DNA of 64,000 bases from Desulfovibrio sp. TomC (GCF_000801335.2 NZ_JSEH01000014.1:62001-126000); one strand, 5' to 3'; counted from the first letter of the stretch, positions 17,817-26,826 are shown. A program made the numbers and translations. Notes: generated from the letters alone by a model not told the origin.

Positions 17817-18575
17817 CTACTTGAGCATGTTTTCCAGGTCCTTGAGCCTATAGGAGCGCCCCGTGACGTTCAGAACGTGGCTCCTGTGCAGCAACCGGTC
17901 CAAGATCGCCGTAGCCATCACCTCGTCTCCGGCCAGGATTTCCGGCCAGTCCTTGACGGACTTGTTGGTGGTGATGATCGTGCTCCCCTTGTCGTAGCGG
18001 TAATTCACCACTCGAAACAGCAGTGACGCATCGCTCCGCGACAGAGGCTGAAAGCCCATTTCGTCGATGATCAGAAGAGACGATTTATGATATTTCAACC
18101 CCTTGAGCCGCTGAGGAGGTCGGTCTGCATCCCTGCGGGCCGCGTGTAGGAGTGCGTCCAGGGTGTAAAAGGCAACGGAGAAACCATTTCCCACCGCCTT
18201 CACGCCCAGCGCCACGGACAGGTGCGTTTTTCCCGTCCCGGGCGGCCCTTGGATCAGAATCGTTTCTCGCTGCCGCACAAAGGCGCAAGTGGAGAGTGTC
18301 TCGATCCGGCTGCGCTCGATGCTCGGCTGGAAACTGAAGTCGAAGTTCCCAAGCGTCATGCCCGGCGGCAACCCGGAGAGCTTGAGCGCTGTGCGTATTC
18401 GTCGCTCTTCACGGCGTTCGAGTTCCACAGTCAGCAACCGATTGACGACCGTATGCGGGGGCAGTTCCTCTTTGACAGCATCGTTAAGCGCCTCGGCCAG
18501 GGCTTCGGCGGCGAAGGTCAGGCCCAGGCGGGAGAAGGCGTCCCGAACCGTGTCGATATCCACGCGCCCGTTCAT
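17817..18575 (-). CDS. istB: IS21 helper ATPase IstB
   Basis: A 252-residue DnaC-like AAA+ ATPase. Walker A is ILIQGPPGTGKTHLSVAL, Walker B LLIIDEMGF, and the sensor region STIITTNKSVKDW follows. It assists the IstA transposase in target choice. Its ATG overlaps the istA stop (ATGA). Length is normal for the family, so it looks functional. Confidence 0.93.
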   Translation of the reverse strand: MNGRVDIDTVRDAFSRLGLTFAAEALAEALNDAVKEELPPHTVVNRLLTVELERREERRIRTALKLSGLPPGMTLGNFDFSFQPSIERSRIETLSTCAFVRQRETILIQGPPGTGKTHLSVALGVKAVGNGFSVAFYTLDALLHAARRDADRPPQRLKGLKYHKSSLLIIDEMGFQPLSRSDASLLFRVVNYRYDKGSTIITTNKSVKDWPEILAGDEVMATAILDRLLHRSHVLNVTGRSYRLKDLENMLK

Positions 18576-19879
18576 CTGGCCACCTCTGCCAGGGCCGCGT
18601 ACAGATCAATCGGCCGCTTCTCCACGTCCATCTCCATGATTTCCTGGAGACGTTTCCCCATTTTCCCCAAAGGGGGCGGAGGCAGAACCCTGTCCGTGGC
18701 TTCGCCTTCGTAGCAGTCCTGGTCAGTCAGCACCCTTTGGGAAGTCCCGCGCGAAAACTCCCGGATGATCCGACCCTCAGCCAGAATCTGGACCGTGCCG
18801 GCACAGCCACGCACTTCGACCTGGCTCCCCACATGAGCAAACGGCACCGGATAAAATCGTCCCTCAAAAGACACCGAGCAATCCGGCCGGACAGGCCTGG
18901 TTACGGCAATGTCGAAAGGTTCTGGCAAGATCGGCAACTTGCCAAGGCGTTCTACCTCGTCCTGCCAACTATCGAAGACGCTTTTACCCGTGGCCGGACA
19001 CAGCGCCTGTTTCGCCCAGCGTTCTATGAGCAGATCGCTTGCGGCCTGGAGCGCCTCAAGGGAAATCCAGTCCTTGTCCCGAGGATCAAGGAGAAAACGG
19101 GAGAGCTTTACCTTCGCCTCGACCTTGCCCTTAGCGTTGGCGGCCCGGGGTTGGCAGGCGTCGATGTGGAACCCCACTGCCAGGGCATAGGCACGGTAGG
19201 TTTCATTAATCGTCCCCCAAGCGCCGGCCCCACGAGCAATGGCTGTCTTAACGTTGTCGATGCGGTTGACGGCGGGCACACCACCGAGTCGTCGGTAGGC
19301 TTCGTTATGGCTCTTCAGCCAGGACAGCTGGTTTTCGCTCCGAGTCCAGATCACCACCGGCATCCGGCTGTGGGACAGCACCATCACAAAAGCGTGGAGA
19401 TCGACTGTCTCGCCGGCGATCCTCACCCCGGGAAATTCACCCCAGTCCGTTTGGCTTTGCGCCCCGGGCGGTGTTTCGACACGACGAAAAGTCCGAATCT
19501 TAGGCTTGGGATAGTGAGCACGGACATACCGGAGGACGGATTTATACGATCCTTCGTAGGCATACTCCAAAACGAGGTGCTCAAAGAGATCTTTGATGTT
19601 GACCGGCCGTTGTCCATGCTCCTTGGTCGCTATCCAGTGCTTGATCACCTCGCGGACTGCTTCAGCTTTAAAAGCTTTTGCATTACCATTGGAGTCAAGG
19701 TCTCTATTCAGGTGGTACCTCACAGCTCCTTCTGTCACTCCAACAATACGAGAAACTGCCGAATTGGTTGCCCCTTTCGTTGCCAACACCTTGATCGTCA
19801 CGATTTCCTCCGCGCTCAGACGACGCCCTCTCAAGGATCCCACCTCCTTCCGGTCGAAAATCGACTCGGAGGTAGTCAC
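18572..19879 (-). CDS. istA: IS21 transposase IstA
   Basis: A 435-residue DDE transposase. An N-terminal helix-turn-helix (LSAEEIVTIKVLATKGATNSAVSRIVGVTEGAVRYHL) binds the ends, and the integrase core includes QTDWGEFPG, RIDNVKTAI and KGKVEAKV, consistent with the three catalytic acids. A C-terminal beta-rich domain (YPVPFAHVGSQVEVRG) is usual. It is translationally coupled to istB. Somewhat shorter than many IstA proteins, but no internal break is visible. Confidence 0.92.
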   Translation of the reverse strand: MTTSESIFDRKEVGSLRGRRLSAEEIVTIKVLATKGATNSAVSRIVGVTEGAVRYHLNRDLDSNGNAKAFKAEAVREVIKHWIATKEHGQRPVNIKDLFEHLVLEYAYEGSYKSVLRYVRAHYPKPKIRTFRRVETPPGAQSQTDWGEFPGVRIAGETVDLHAFVMVLSHSRMPVVIWTRSENQLSWLKSHNEAYRRLGGVPAVNRIDNVKTAIARGAGAWGTINETYRAYALAVGFHIDACQPRAANAKGKVEAKVKLSRFLLDPRDKDWISLEALQAASDLLIERWAKQALCPATGKSVFDSWQDEVERLGKLPILPEPFDIAVTRPVRPDCSVSFEGRFYPVPFAHVGSQVEVRGCAGTVQILAEGRIIREFSRGTSQRVLTDQDCYEGEATDRVLPPPPLGKMGKRLQEIMEMDVEKRPIDLYAALAEVAR

Positions 19880-19958
19880 TCATTGAGGATTCGTCTCGGT
19901 TGGCAGGATCGTAAATCTCGCGTCCCCTAAGGCCTCTCTCTACGCCGTCCCTGCACAA

Positions 19959-20350
19959 CATGGGTGTCGCTGACAGATGACGATGCCGGCAAGAGTGACG
20001 CCAAGGATGAAGAGGTAAATACGACTATCCTCGGATGACAAGATCTAAGTCAACGTACTCGACAACGAGCAAAAGCAAGGCCCGCCAGTTCCCCACATCA
20101 ACGCCCCGTCGGAACATTTCCCGCGCTTGGGCGAGTTGTCCTGATCGGCGAAGCGTGGCAGCGGCGGCAAGGAGAAAGCGGCGCTTACCTTGATCACCAC
20201 GAAGACATATCGCCAGCACGGGTCTGATCATACTTGACCATAGCAGAGCCGGGCCGTCATTGTCACTAATTGTACCATCAGCAGGCAGGGATTGTCCGGC
20301 ATGAAAATGTCTGAAAAAAATCGGGCGGGCCAGGATGGCAAGTGGCTCAG
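19959..20350. other. Decayed sequence between the IS21 element and the small membrane ORF
   Basis: A 68-codon minus-strand ORF (20025-20231) has amphipathic helices, and a shifted minus-strand frame just downstream reads as a hydrophobic segment (IYLFILGVTLAGIVI). This could be one gene end with a frameshift, cut by the IS element, but I cannot name a family. Confidence 0.3.
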
Positions 20351-20560
20351 TTAAAGCTCAGGTTTGCACTGGTCCCGGTCCTTGGGCTTTTTCTTGCCGA
20401 ACCACTTGGCCAAAATTAAGGAGCCGTAACCCGCGACCCCAGAAGCACCTACGGCCATTCAAGGGGTGCAGGTACCCGTCCCCACCCCAAATACTGACAG
20501 GTAGACCAAGACAGCGCCGCCGACGAGCCACGCGAATAGGGTGGAGAGTTTGTTTTTCAT
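20351..20560 (-). CDS. Candidate selenoprotein: small two-pass membrane protein with CTPU motif
   Basis: Read with the in-frame TGA (20459-20461) as selenocysteine, this is a 69-residue protein: a first membrane segment (about 7-27), then GTGTCTP-U at residue 34, a second membrane segment (about 36-51), and a basic tail with KKKPKDRDQCKPEL. The motif Cys-Thr-Pro-U fits a CxxC redox or metal site with the second Cys replaced. Directly after the TGA, GCCGTA and TACGGC can form a stem whose loop holds TTCTGGGGTC, with the G-rich apex about 20 nt from the TGA, as expected of a bacterial SECIS. The CTP context recalls mercury-transport MerF-type proteins. The ribosome site is weak, and a simple nonsense mutation (TGC to TGA) in a decayed gene is the main alternative. 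Confidence 0.45.
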
Positions 20561-20634
20561 ATGCTATGATATCGCTACTTATCTTGTTAAAAAGCCAGTA
20601 AACGTGTCGACCCAACTCGGCGGAAGCCACATGT

Positions 20635-20850
20635 CTAGATGGTTCCGACATGCTGCCCACCTCTGCTATAAAAATAGTTTTGGCCGCTGATGATATCTTC
20701 GCCCGTGAACATGACGTTGCCGGAATCATCCAGAACCTTGACGGGAATTGGTGGTTTGCCCTTGTTGATTGCATAACCTCCAAAGATAAGTATACCGAAA
20801 GTCAACGCGAGACAAAATAGGAGAACTGCCTTTACTTTTGGACTCGTCAT
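20635..20850 (-). pseudogene. norZ: Truncated quinol-dependent nitric oxide reductase (norZ/qNor) 5' end
   Basis: A strong GGAGGGGAGG site and an ATG at 20850 open a 71-codon frame. It gives the qNor N-terminus: a membrane segment (about 7-29), then PPIPVKVLDDSGNVMFTGED and GQNYFYSRGGQHVGTI, which match the periplasmic start of NorZ. A TAG follows where the family continues for about 690 more residues. No downstream remainder is present, so this is a deletion remnant. It lies just after hcp and in the same direction, so the two probably once formed a nitrosative-stress unit. Confidence 0.75.
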
Positions 20851-20938
20851 CCTCCCCTCCCTCGATTGATCAAAACAACACACCAAAATAGTTGGGAAGC
20901 TCAACAAGACTTGAAGAAACACGCTTCAGTTTAATGGC

Positions 20939-20964
20939 AAAGGGGGAGCCGAAGCTCCCCCTTT
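20939..20964 (-). terminator. Hairpin after hcp
   Basis: An 11-bp perfect stem AAAGGGGGAGC with GCTCCCCCTTT closes a CGAA loop, a few bases beyond the hcp stop codon. The T-run on the minus strand is short. Probably the hcp terminator. Confidence 0.65.
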
Positions 20965-20968
20965 CATT

Positions 20969-22630
20969 TTACTGGCCTGTCATCATGGCCGCGATGTCGT
21001 CCTGTACCGTGCCTATGGGTTTCAGGCCGAACTTCTCGATGACGACCTTAGCCACGTTCGGGGACAAGAAACCCGGCAACGTGGGGCCGAGCCGGATACC
21101 CTTTACTCCGAGGAACAGGAGGGCAAGGAGCACGGCCACGGCCTTCTGTTCGTACCAAGCGATGTCATACGAAATGGGCAGCTTGTTGATGTCGTCGAGA
21201 CCGAAGACCTCTTTGAGCTTCAGGGCGATGACAGCCAGGGAATAGGAGTCATTGCACTGGCCAGCGTCCAGCACGCGCGGGATGCCGCCGATGTCGCCAA
21301 GGTTTAACTTGTTGTAACGGTACTTTGCGCAGCCCGCCGTGAGTATGATGGTACCCTCCGGCAGAGCTTCGGCCACCTGAGTGTAGTATTCGCGGGACTT
21401 CTGACGGCCGTCGCAACCGGCCATTACCACGAAGCGCTTGACAGCGCCGGACTTGACGGCCTCAACAACCTTGTCGGCCAGAGCCATGACTTGGTGGTGG
21501 GCAAAACCTCCGACGATGGCTCCCTTTTCTAGTTCCGTGGGCGGCGCGCACTTCTTGGCTTGGGCGATCATGGCCGAGAAATCCTTGGCCCCGCCGGTCG
21601 GACGGTCCGGGATGTGCGTGGCACCCTCGTAGCCGACTACCCCTGTGGTGTAGAGGCGGCCGAGGTACGTATTATCTTTTTTGAGCGGCACCAGACAGTT
21701 GGTGGTCAGCAGGATGGGGCCGTTGAAGGCTTCGAACTCGGGATTTTGGTGCCACCAGGAGCCGCCGTAGTTGCCGATCAAGTGTTTGTATTTTTTGAAG
21801 ACCGGGTAGTAGTTGGCCGGGAGCATCTCGCCGTGGGTGTAGACATCCACGCCCGAACCCTCGGTCTGCTTGAGCAGCTCGTCCATGTCTTTGAGATCAT
21901 GACCGCTGATGAGGATGCCCGGGTTCGTGCCTACGCCAATATTGACATGGGTTACCTCCGGGTGTCCGTAACTACTCGTGTTGGCCTCGTCCAGCAGGGC
22001 CATGGTAGTCACGGCCACTTCACCGGCTTTCATCACCATACCGACCATGTCGTCCACAGACAGGTCTTTAGTTGTTGATGCCAGAGCCTCAAGCATGAAT
22101 TCGTCGATTTCTGGTTTACGGAATCCAAGTATGGCTGCGTGTTCGGCATAGGCGGCTACGCCTTTGAGCCCGATGATAAGGAATTCCCGCAAGGAACGCA
22201 CATCCTCGTTTCCCGTTGCCAAAATGCCCACGGCCTTCGCTTTTTCGGTGAAAGAGGAAGATGGGCCGCTCCAGGTGGCGGCGTCGGGCAAAGGATCGCT
22301 GAATTCCTTCCCATGCTTTGCTTTGTAGGCTTCATAGAACTTTGTTTTGAGCGCATCGCGACGCTTCAGACCATCTTCAATCATGCCTTCGAAACGAGCG
22401 TCATCCCAGTTGGCGTTGGTAATCGTGGCGAACAGACCCTGAAGCACGAAGTTATCGTTTGAACGGTCAGACTGCCCTAGGTCCTTGAGTCCTTCGCCAT
22501 ACACGGCAATACCGCGCAACACAAAGATCAAAAGGTCTTGAAGGTTGGCAGTCTCCTCGGGTTTTCCACACATGCCCTTGACGGTGCAGCCCGTGTTTTT
22601 TGCCGTCTCCTGGCATTGAAAGCAGTACAT
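20969..22630 (-). CDS. hcp: Hybrid-cluster protein (hydroxylamine reductase)
   Basis: A 553-residue Fe-S protein. The start at 22630 is chosen because AAGGAGG lies a few bases upstream and [22 protein letters not shown] is the known N-terminus with the CxxC-x-CxxC-type cluster ligands; an upstream ATG at 22780 gives an unsupported 50-residue extension. Further hybrid-cluster ligands appear in [29 protein letters not shown] and [10 protein letters not shown] with GQCNDSYS. Hcp acts in nitric oxide and hydroxylamine detoxification. The context (qNor remnant downstream, FNR/DNR-like palindrome upstream) supports a nitrosative-stress locus. Length matches the family. Confidence 0.96.
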   Translation of the reverse strand: MYCFQCQETAKNTGCTVKGMCGKPEETANLQDLLIFVLRGIAVYGEGLKDLGQSDRSNDNFVLQGLFATITNANWDDARFEGMIEDGLKRRDALKTKFYEAYKAKHGKEFSDPLPDAATWSGPSSSFTEKAKAVGILATGNEDVRSLREFLIIGLKGVAAYAEHAAILGFRKPEIDEFMLEALASTTKDLSVDDMVGMVMKAGEVAVTTMALLDEANTSSYGHPEVTHVNIGVGTNPGILISGHDLKDMDELLKQTEGSGVDVYTHGEMLPANYYPVFKKYKHLIGNYGGSWWHQNPEFEAFNGPILLTTNCLVPLKKDNTYLGRLYTTGVVGYEGATHIPDRPTGGAKDFSAMIAQAKKCAPPTELEKGAIVGGFAHHQVMALADKVVEAVKSGAVKRFVVMAGCDGRQKSREYYTQVAEALPEGTIILTAGCAKYRYNKLNLGDIGGIPRVLDAGQCNDSYSLAVIALKLKEVFGLDDINKLPISYDIAWYEQKAVAVLLALLFLGVKGIRLGPTLPGFLSPNVAKVVIEKFGLKPIGTVQDDIAAMMTGQ

Positions 22631-22766
22631 CGCGCCTCCTTGTGGTTGATTGTCCAGTGATTCAAGCGCTTTTGGGTTCGGTTCAGTTCCGGCGGGCGCG
22701 ACGACGCACAGCTTCTTTTTTTCATCTTGTTGCCGATGATCGTCCCACTCGTCTCCGATAGTATCC

Positions 22767-22780
22767 TTGACATAAGTCAA
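22767..22780. promoter_or_regulatory. FNR/DNR/HcpR-like palindrome upstream of hcp
   Basis: TTGAC-ATAA-GTCAA is a perfect 14-bp palindrome close to the TTGAT-N4-ATCAA box of CRP/FNR-family regulators, which commonly control hcp. It lies about 137 bp upstream of the hcp start, so the transcript would have a long leader. Assignment to HcpR or a DNR-type protein is inference. Confidence 0.45.
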
Positions 22781-22790
22781 AAGAAGTAAT

Positions 22791-22891
22791 CAAGGCTTTC
22801 CGGAATCGAAGCACAGCGTGCGCCCATTGCTCGTGCGTTGGCTAACCGTCCTCATGTCGTTCTGGCTGACGAACCCACTGCCGCTTTGGAT
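22791..22891 (+). pseudogene. Partial duplicate of the ABC-ATPase gene at 25900-26616
   Basis: These 101 bp align without gaps to 26351-26451, with about 10 mismatches. The source segment encodes the signature motif and Walker B ([20 protein letters not shown] through ADEPTAALD). Here the reading frame is lost and the similarity stops abruptly on both sides. It lies immediately upstream of the TetR gene of the same operon. Confidence 0.8.
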
Positions 22892-22929
22892 GTGATCTCG
22901 AGGTTAAGAAGGGCAATCGCCAACCTGGA

Positions 22930-22972
22930 TTGACAAACACCCTCACCATTGTTAGTTATCAGTAACTAACAA
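22930..22972 (+). promoter_or_regulatory. Promoter and 24-bp palindromic operator of the tetR gene
   Basis: TTGACA (22930-22935) serves as a -35 box. A perfect palindrome lies at 22949-22972, with arms TTGTTAGTTA and TAACTAACAA around TCAG, covering the expected -10 region. It ends 14 bp before the tetR ATG. The layout fits autorepression by the TetR-family protein. Confidence 0.75.
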
Positions 22973-22986
22973 AAGAGGGAAAGTCT

Positions 22987-23586
22987 ATGGGGTCTCGCAA
23001 AAACAGTGCGGACAGAAAGGCCGAAATCGTGGAAGCCATGCTTGCCCTGGTTGCCGAATTAGGGCCTGCATGTGCGACCACCCAGGCGGTGGCCGATCGG
23101 GTAGGCATTACTCAGGCTGGCGTGTTTCGGCACTTTCCGGCGAAGAAAGATCTTTGGCTTGCCGTGGCGGACTGGCTAGTTATGGAAGCCCAAGCACGCT
23201 GGGCTAAGGCACGCAAATCCGAAAAAAGTCCTCTCGCGGGAATAAGGTGCGTCATAGAAGCGCAGTTTGAATTTATTCAGCAGACTCCAGCGGTCCACTC
23301 TCTGATATTTTCACGTGAACTCCACGCGCAAAACGAAGAATTGCGCCGATCTTTTAACTCTATGGGCACGGTGTTTCATGCCTTGTTAACCGATTTGGCT
23401 AAGCAAGCTCAAGCCGCAGGCGAGCTGTCAAGTGATTTTGCCCCTCATGAAATAGCCAACGTACTGTTGACGTTGCCGTCAGGCCTAGCCACACGCTGGT
23501 CACTTAGCGGGCGCACTTTCAACCTCGCGAAAGAAGGCACACGGCTTTTGGAAATCTTGCTGTATGGTATGAGCAAGGTCCATTGA
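22987..23586 (+). CDS. TetR/AcrR-family transcriptional regulator
   Basis: A 199-residue regulator. The N-terminal helix-turn-helix is canonical (ATTQAVADRVGITQAGVFRHFPAKKDLW) and the rest is a divergent helical ligand domain. AGAGGGA precedes the ATG. A perfect 24-bp palindrome overlaps its promoter. It is followed by membrane-fusion, permease and ATPase genes in the same direction, so it most likely represses its own exporter operon and is released by a substrate of the pump. Confidence 0.93.
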   Translation: MGSRKNSADRKAEIVEAMLALVAELGPACATTQAVADRVGITQAGVFRHFPAKKDLWLAVADWLVMEAQARWAKARKSEKSPLAGIRCVIEAQFEFIQQTPAVHSLIFSRELHAQNEELRRSFNSMGTVFHALLTDLAKQAQAAGELSSDFAPHEIANVLLTLPSGLATRWSLSGRTFNLAKEGTRLLEILLYGMSKVH

Positions 23587-23605
23587 CGGTCAAGGGGAAT
23601 CGTCT

Positions 23606-24766
23606 ATGTCCAGAAATAGAAAAAGAGTTTTATTCGCAGGCGTTGGGGGTATGGTCATTGCCTTCGTGCTGATTCACCTTTATTTTCGCCCAATTTCAGT
23701 CCGAGTCGTTGAACCGGCCGCACAGGAGGCGCTCCAGGTCTTCGCCCTGGGCACTGTGGAAGCGAGAGTACTTTCCAAGGTAGGCTTCAAGGTAAATGGA
23801 TTGCTTCGTGAATTGAAGGTTGACCATGCCGACGAGGTAAGGGCGGGGCAGCTTCTGGCGTTACTGGACAGCGGTGAGCAAGAAAATCAAGTAGCCAAGG
23901 CCTTGGCCAACTTGGACAAGGCTCAGGCTAATCTCAATCTGGCAAAGGCAAGTCTAAAGAAGTCCCGCACCAACCTTGCCCTGAAACAGCAGCAAAGCCA
24001 CCGTCGCCAAGAGCTAAAAAATAAGGATGTTCTTGCTGGAGAAGAGGCCGAAGTTTCATTGGCCGCAGCGCAAACAGCAGAGGCAGAAGTGCTTCTGTCA
24101 GAGGCAGAGATGGCTGCGGCGGCAGCTGCCGTAAAGGATGCTGAAGCTCAGCTCGGCTTATCTCGGGAAGTCTTGTCCCAACATCTTCTGGTGGCTCCAT
24201 ACGATGCCGTGATTATTGGCCGCCACAAGGAGATTGGCACAATCATGCAGGCAGGAGAGCCGGTCTTCACATTGGTGAATCCCTGCACAGTATGGGTCAG
24301 GGCTTTCGTGGATGAGGCCAAGGCCGGCTATATAGAAGTTGGACAGCCGGTTGAGGTGCGACTACGCTCCCTTCCTGGAAAACGATTTCCCGGCAAAGTT
24401 GCGCGTATTGACCTGGAAAGTGATAGGGTCGGCGAGGAACGACGTATTTACGTAACCTGGTGTGATTGCCCCCGCGATTTCCATCTCGGCGAACAAGCAG
24501 AGGTGGTGATCAATAGCGGCTTGTTGGATAAAGTAGTGCTGGTTTCAGAAACACTCGTTTTTGAACGAGATGGTAGTAGTGGCCAGATATGGACTTTGGA
24601 ACAAGGGCAACTCAATAAGCGCCGGGTGATTTTCGGGCAAAGTACGCTGGATGGTCGTCTTCCGGTGATCCAAGGGATGCCTGAGGGAGCCCAGGTTCTG
24701 GCAGCCTTGCCGTCCGGCCTGCGCCAAGGGCGGAAGGCCACGGTACAATCCGGAGGCACCCCATGA
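23606..24766 (+). CDS. Periplasmic adaptor (HlyD/MacA/DevB-type) of an ABC exporter
   Basis: A 386-residue membrane-fusion protein. It has one N-terminal membrane anchor (about 8-28), a lipoyl-like half (VKVNGLLRELKVDHADEVRAGQLLALLDS), a long Ala/Glu-rich coiled-coil hairpin (about 90-190), the second lipoyl half (LLVAPYDAVIIGRHKEIGTIMQAGEP) and beta-barrel domains. It would link the inner-membrane transporter to an outer-membrane channel such as TolC. Its stop overlaps the permease start (ATGA). Confidence 0.9.
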   Translation: MSRNRKRVLFAGVGGMVIAFVLIHLYFRPISVRVVEPAAQEALQVFALGTVEARVLSKVGFKVNGLLRELKVDHADEVRAGQLLALLDSGEQENQVAKALANLDKAQANLNLAKASLKKSRTNLALKQQQSHRRQELKNKDVLAGEEAEVSLAAAQTAEAEVLLSEAEMAAAAAAVKDAEAQLGLSREVLSQHLLVAPYDAVIIGRHKEIGTIMQAGEPVFTLVNPCTVWVRAFVDEAKAGYIEVGQPVEVRLRSLPGKRFPGKVARIDLESDRVGEERRIYVTWCDCPRDFHLGEQAEVVINSGLLDKVVLVSETLVFERDGSSGQIWTLEQGQLNKRRVIFGQSTLDGRLPVIQGMPEGAQVLAALPSGLRQGRKATVQSGGTP

Positions 24767-25896
24767 ATCTGGCGGTGCGCGATATCCGGCACAACCTCGG
24801 CCGCTTCGTACTGACGTGTCTGGGACTCAGCCTGCTGTTGGGCCTCGTGTTGTCTATGATCGGCATCTACCGAGGGTTGGTTGAAGAAGCCTTGTCCTTG
24901 TCCAGAGCACCAGGAGCCGATCTTTGGGTTGTGGAGGCAGGGAAGAGGGGTCCTTTCGCGGAGTCATCACGAATACCTGGCGACACCCGCGAAGTAATCG
25001 CCAGCCTGTCGCAGGTGGTGTCAACAGGCTCCATGACGTATCAATCCGTGGAGGCTATGCATAATGGGAATAAATTAAGACTTTACGTGGTTGGATATGA
25101 ACCAGGGAGGCCAGGAGGACCTGTAAAAATATTTTCTGGGCGCTACATGACCCGTAGCCACTATGAAATGTTGGTCGACTCGAAAAGCGGACTTATGTTA
25201 GGTGAGCAGGTGCGTCTTGGGCGCAATATTTTTACTGTAGTAGGCTTGACCCGAAATCAAGTTTCTTCAGGCGGCGATCCTGTCGCCTATATTACGTTGC
25301 GAGACGCCCAGCGCTTGCAATTTGAATTGGAACCCCCGGTGGCCCGACGTGAGGCCGAACGCGGCACTTCACCGGTCGGCACGGATATCGTCAACGCCGT
25401 GGTGGCCAAAGTCGCGCCAGGAACGACCCCGGATCGGGTGGTCGAGGCAGTCGGACGTTGGAAACACCTCACCGGATTGAGCCAGTCGGCTCAAGAGGAA
25501 ATTCTGACCAAGTCGGTGGTGGACAAATCCCGACGCCAAATCGGACTCTTCACAGTAATATTGCTTGTCGTTTCGGCGGTGATCATCTCGCTCATCCTCT
25601 ACACTATGACAATGGATAAAGTACGGGAGATCGCCACGCTCAAACTCATAGGTGCGCCGGACAGAACCATTGTCGGACTCATCATTCAGGAAGCCGTCGC
25701 CATGGCCGTAATCGGCTTCTCACTGGGAGCACTGCTCATCAACTTGACCAGGGATTTCTTTCCTCGTCGAGTGATTCTTTTGCCGCAGGACGGATTAGCT
25801 TTGGCCATTGTGGTGCTCTTTTTATGTGTGCTTGCCAGTGGGATGGGGGTGCGCCTTGCACTCAAGATCGAACCTTCAGTGGCTTTGGGAGGATAG
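24763..25896 (+). CDS. FtsX/MacB-type ABC exporter permease (DevC-like)
   Basis: A 377-residue permease. One N-terminal membrane segment (about 15-40), a large periplasmic domain, and three C-terminal segments (about 262-284, 308-335, 340-365) with the FtsX signature KVREIATLKLIGAPDRTIVGLIIQEA. The topology matches MacB/DevC permeases without a fused ATPase. It works with the adaptor upstream and the ATPase gene 3 nt downstream. Confidence 0.9.
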   Translation: MNLAVRDIRHNLGRFVLTCLGLSLLLGLVLSMIGIYRGLVEEALSLSRAPGADLWVVEAGKRGPFAESSRIPGDTREVIASLSQVVSTGSMTYQSVEAMHNGNKLRLYVVGYEPGRPGGPVKIFSGRYMTRSHYEMLVDSKSGLMLGEQVRLGRNIFTVVGLTRNQVSSGGDPVAYITLRDAQRLQFELEPPVARREAERGTSPVGTDIVNAVVAKVAPGTTPDRVVEAVGRWKHLTGLSQSAQEEILTKSVVDKSRRQIGLFTVILLVVSAVIISLILYTMTMDKVREIATLKLIGAPDRTIVGLIIQEAVAMAVIGFSLGALLINLTRDFFPRRVILLPQDGLALAIVVLFLCVLASGMGVRLALKIEPSVALGG

Positions 25897-25899
25897 GGC

Positions 25900-26616
25900 A
25901 TGAATATGTCCACCCTAGGGACACCTTTGGTAACCATCAGCAATCTTAGCAAATCCTTCGGACAGGGAGACGCGCGAGTCGATGCACTGAAGCAGGTCAC
26001 GCTGCAGGTGTATGCTGGCCAGGTGGTGGGGCTACTTGGTCCGAGCGGTTCCGGAAAAAGTACCCTGCTCAACATCATTGGTTGCATCCTGGAGCCAAGC
26101 AGCGGGCGCATGGAACTCGACGGGCAAGTGGTCTATGATGGCAAATGGCTACAGGGTGATTTGCGTCGCCTGCGTTTGGACCGAATCGGGTTCATCTTCC
26201 AGTTTCACAACCTGCTTCCTTTTCTGAATGCCATTGAAAATGTTGCTGTAGTTTTGGAAATCGCCAACACAAGTGCTATGTCAGCCCGCCAGCGTGCTCT
26301 TGAGTTGCTCAGTTATCTCCAGGTAGAACATCGCTGCGAAACAATGCCGTCAAGGCTTTCCGGAGGTGAAGCGCAGCGTGTGGCCATTGCTCGTGCGTTG
26401 GCTAACCGTCCTCATATCATCCTGGCTGATGAACCCACTGCCGCTTTGGATTCTGAACGTGCTGGCGTCGTGATGGACCTGCTGCGCAAGGTAGCAGCGG
26501 AGCAGGGAGCTGCGGTATTGGTCGTCACCCATGATGAAAAAATTTTCGACCGGTTTGATCAGATATTTTATCTTCGCGATGGGATGCTGACGGAGATGAA
26601 TGGTACGGGAAAATAA
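25900..26616 (+). CDS. ABC exporter ATP-binding protein (DevA/LolD-like)
   Basis: A 238-residue ATPase with Walker A (LLGPSGSGKSTLLNIIG), Q loop (FIFQFHNLLPFLN), signature (LSGGEAQRVAIARAL), Walker B ([13 protein letters not shown]) and switch His (VVTHD). It powers the MacB/DevBCA-like exporter encoded in the same operon. A second in-frame ATG lies two codons after the first. A 101-bp piece of this gene is duplicated at 22791-22891. Confidence 0.93.
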   Translation: MNMSTLGTPLVTISNLSKSFGQGDARVDALKQVTLQVYAGQVVGLLGPSGSGKSTLLNIIGCILEPSSGRMELDGQVVYDGKWLQGDLRRLRLDRIGFIFQFHNLLPFLNAIENVAVVLEIANTSAMSARQRALELLSYLQVEHRCETMPSRLSGGEAQRVAIARALANRPHIILADEPTAALDSERAGVVMDLLRKVAAEQGAAVLVVTHDEKIFDRFDQIFYLRDGMLTEMNGTGK

Positions 26617-26649
26617 AACGAAATTACAGGATATTATCGTAAAATATCA

Positions 26650-26826
26650 TTATAGAGCGCAGCGAAAAATCTTCTTCAGCAGGAGAGGGGCTTCGCCCTG
26701 GCCATTTCAATCTACTGTGCATTGGTCGCTCGGAGTTTTAAGGAGGGAGTCATCCTGGCCGTCAAACATGGCGGCGATTCAGACTCGACCGGATCTAGAA
26801 AATATTGTTTGCAGAATCCTAAATAA
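26650..26826 (+). pseudogene. ADP-ribosylglycohydrolase gene remnant
   Basis: In one plus-strand frame the DNA reads [20 protein letters not shown], then [15 protein letters not shown], which matches the C-terminal metal-binding part of ADP-ribosylglycohydrolases (the GGDxDxxG motif). The frame ends at a TAA at 26824. Neither the rest of the enzyme nor a start is present. Confidence 0.65.

Larger units (their letters stand above)
17542..19958 (-). mobile_element. IS21-family insertion sequence, apparently intact
   Basis: The element carries istA and istB with a 4-nt overlap. The left end (TGTCCAGGGACGG from 17542) and the right end read inward (TGTGCAGGGACGG from 19957) are imperfect inverted repeats, with a second matching block TTAGGGGAC further in, the multiple-repeat ends usual for IS21. 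CATG occurs on both outer flanks (17538-17541 and 19959-19962), a likely 4-bp target duplication. It is inserted in a small membrane-protein gene. Confidence 0.85.

Noticed and set aside
18737-19930. 397-codon plus-strand ORF opposite istA
   Set aside because: Antisense shadow of the transposase gene caused by its codon bias.
20358-20783. 141-codon minus-strand ORF across the norZ remnant and small membrane ORF
   Set aside because: It is the shifted frame of two better-supported reading frames and has no recognisable domain.
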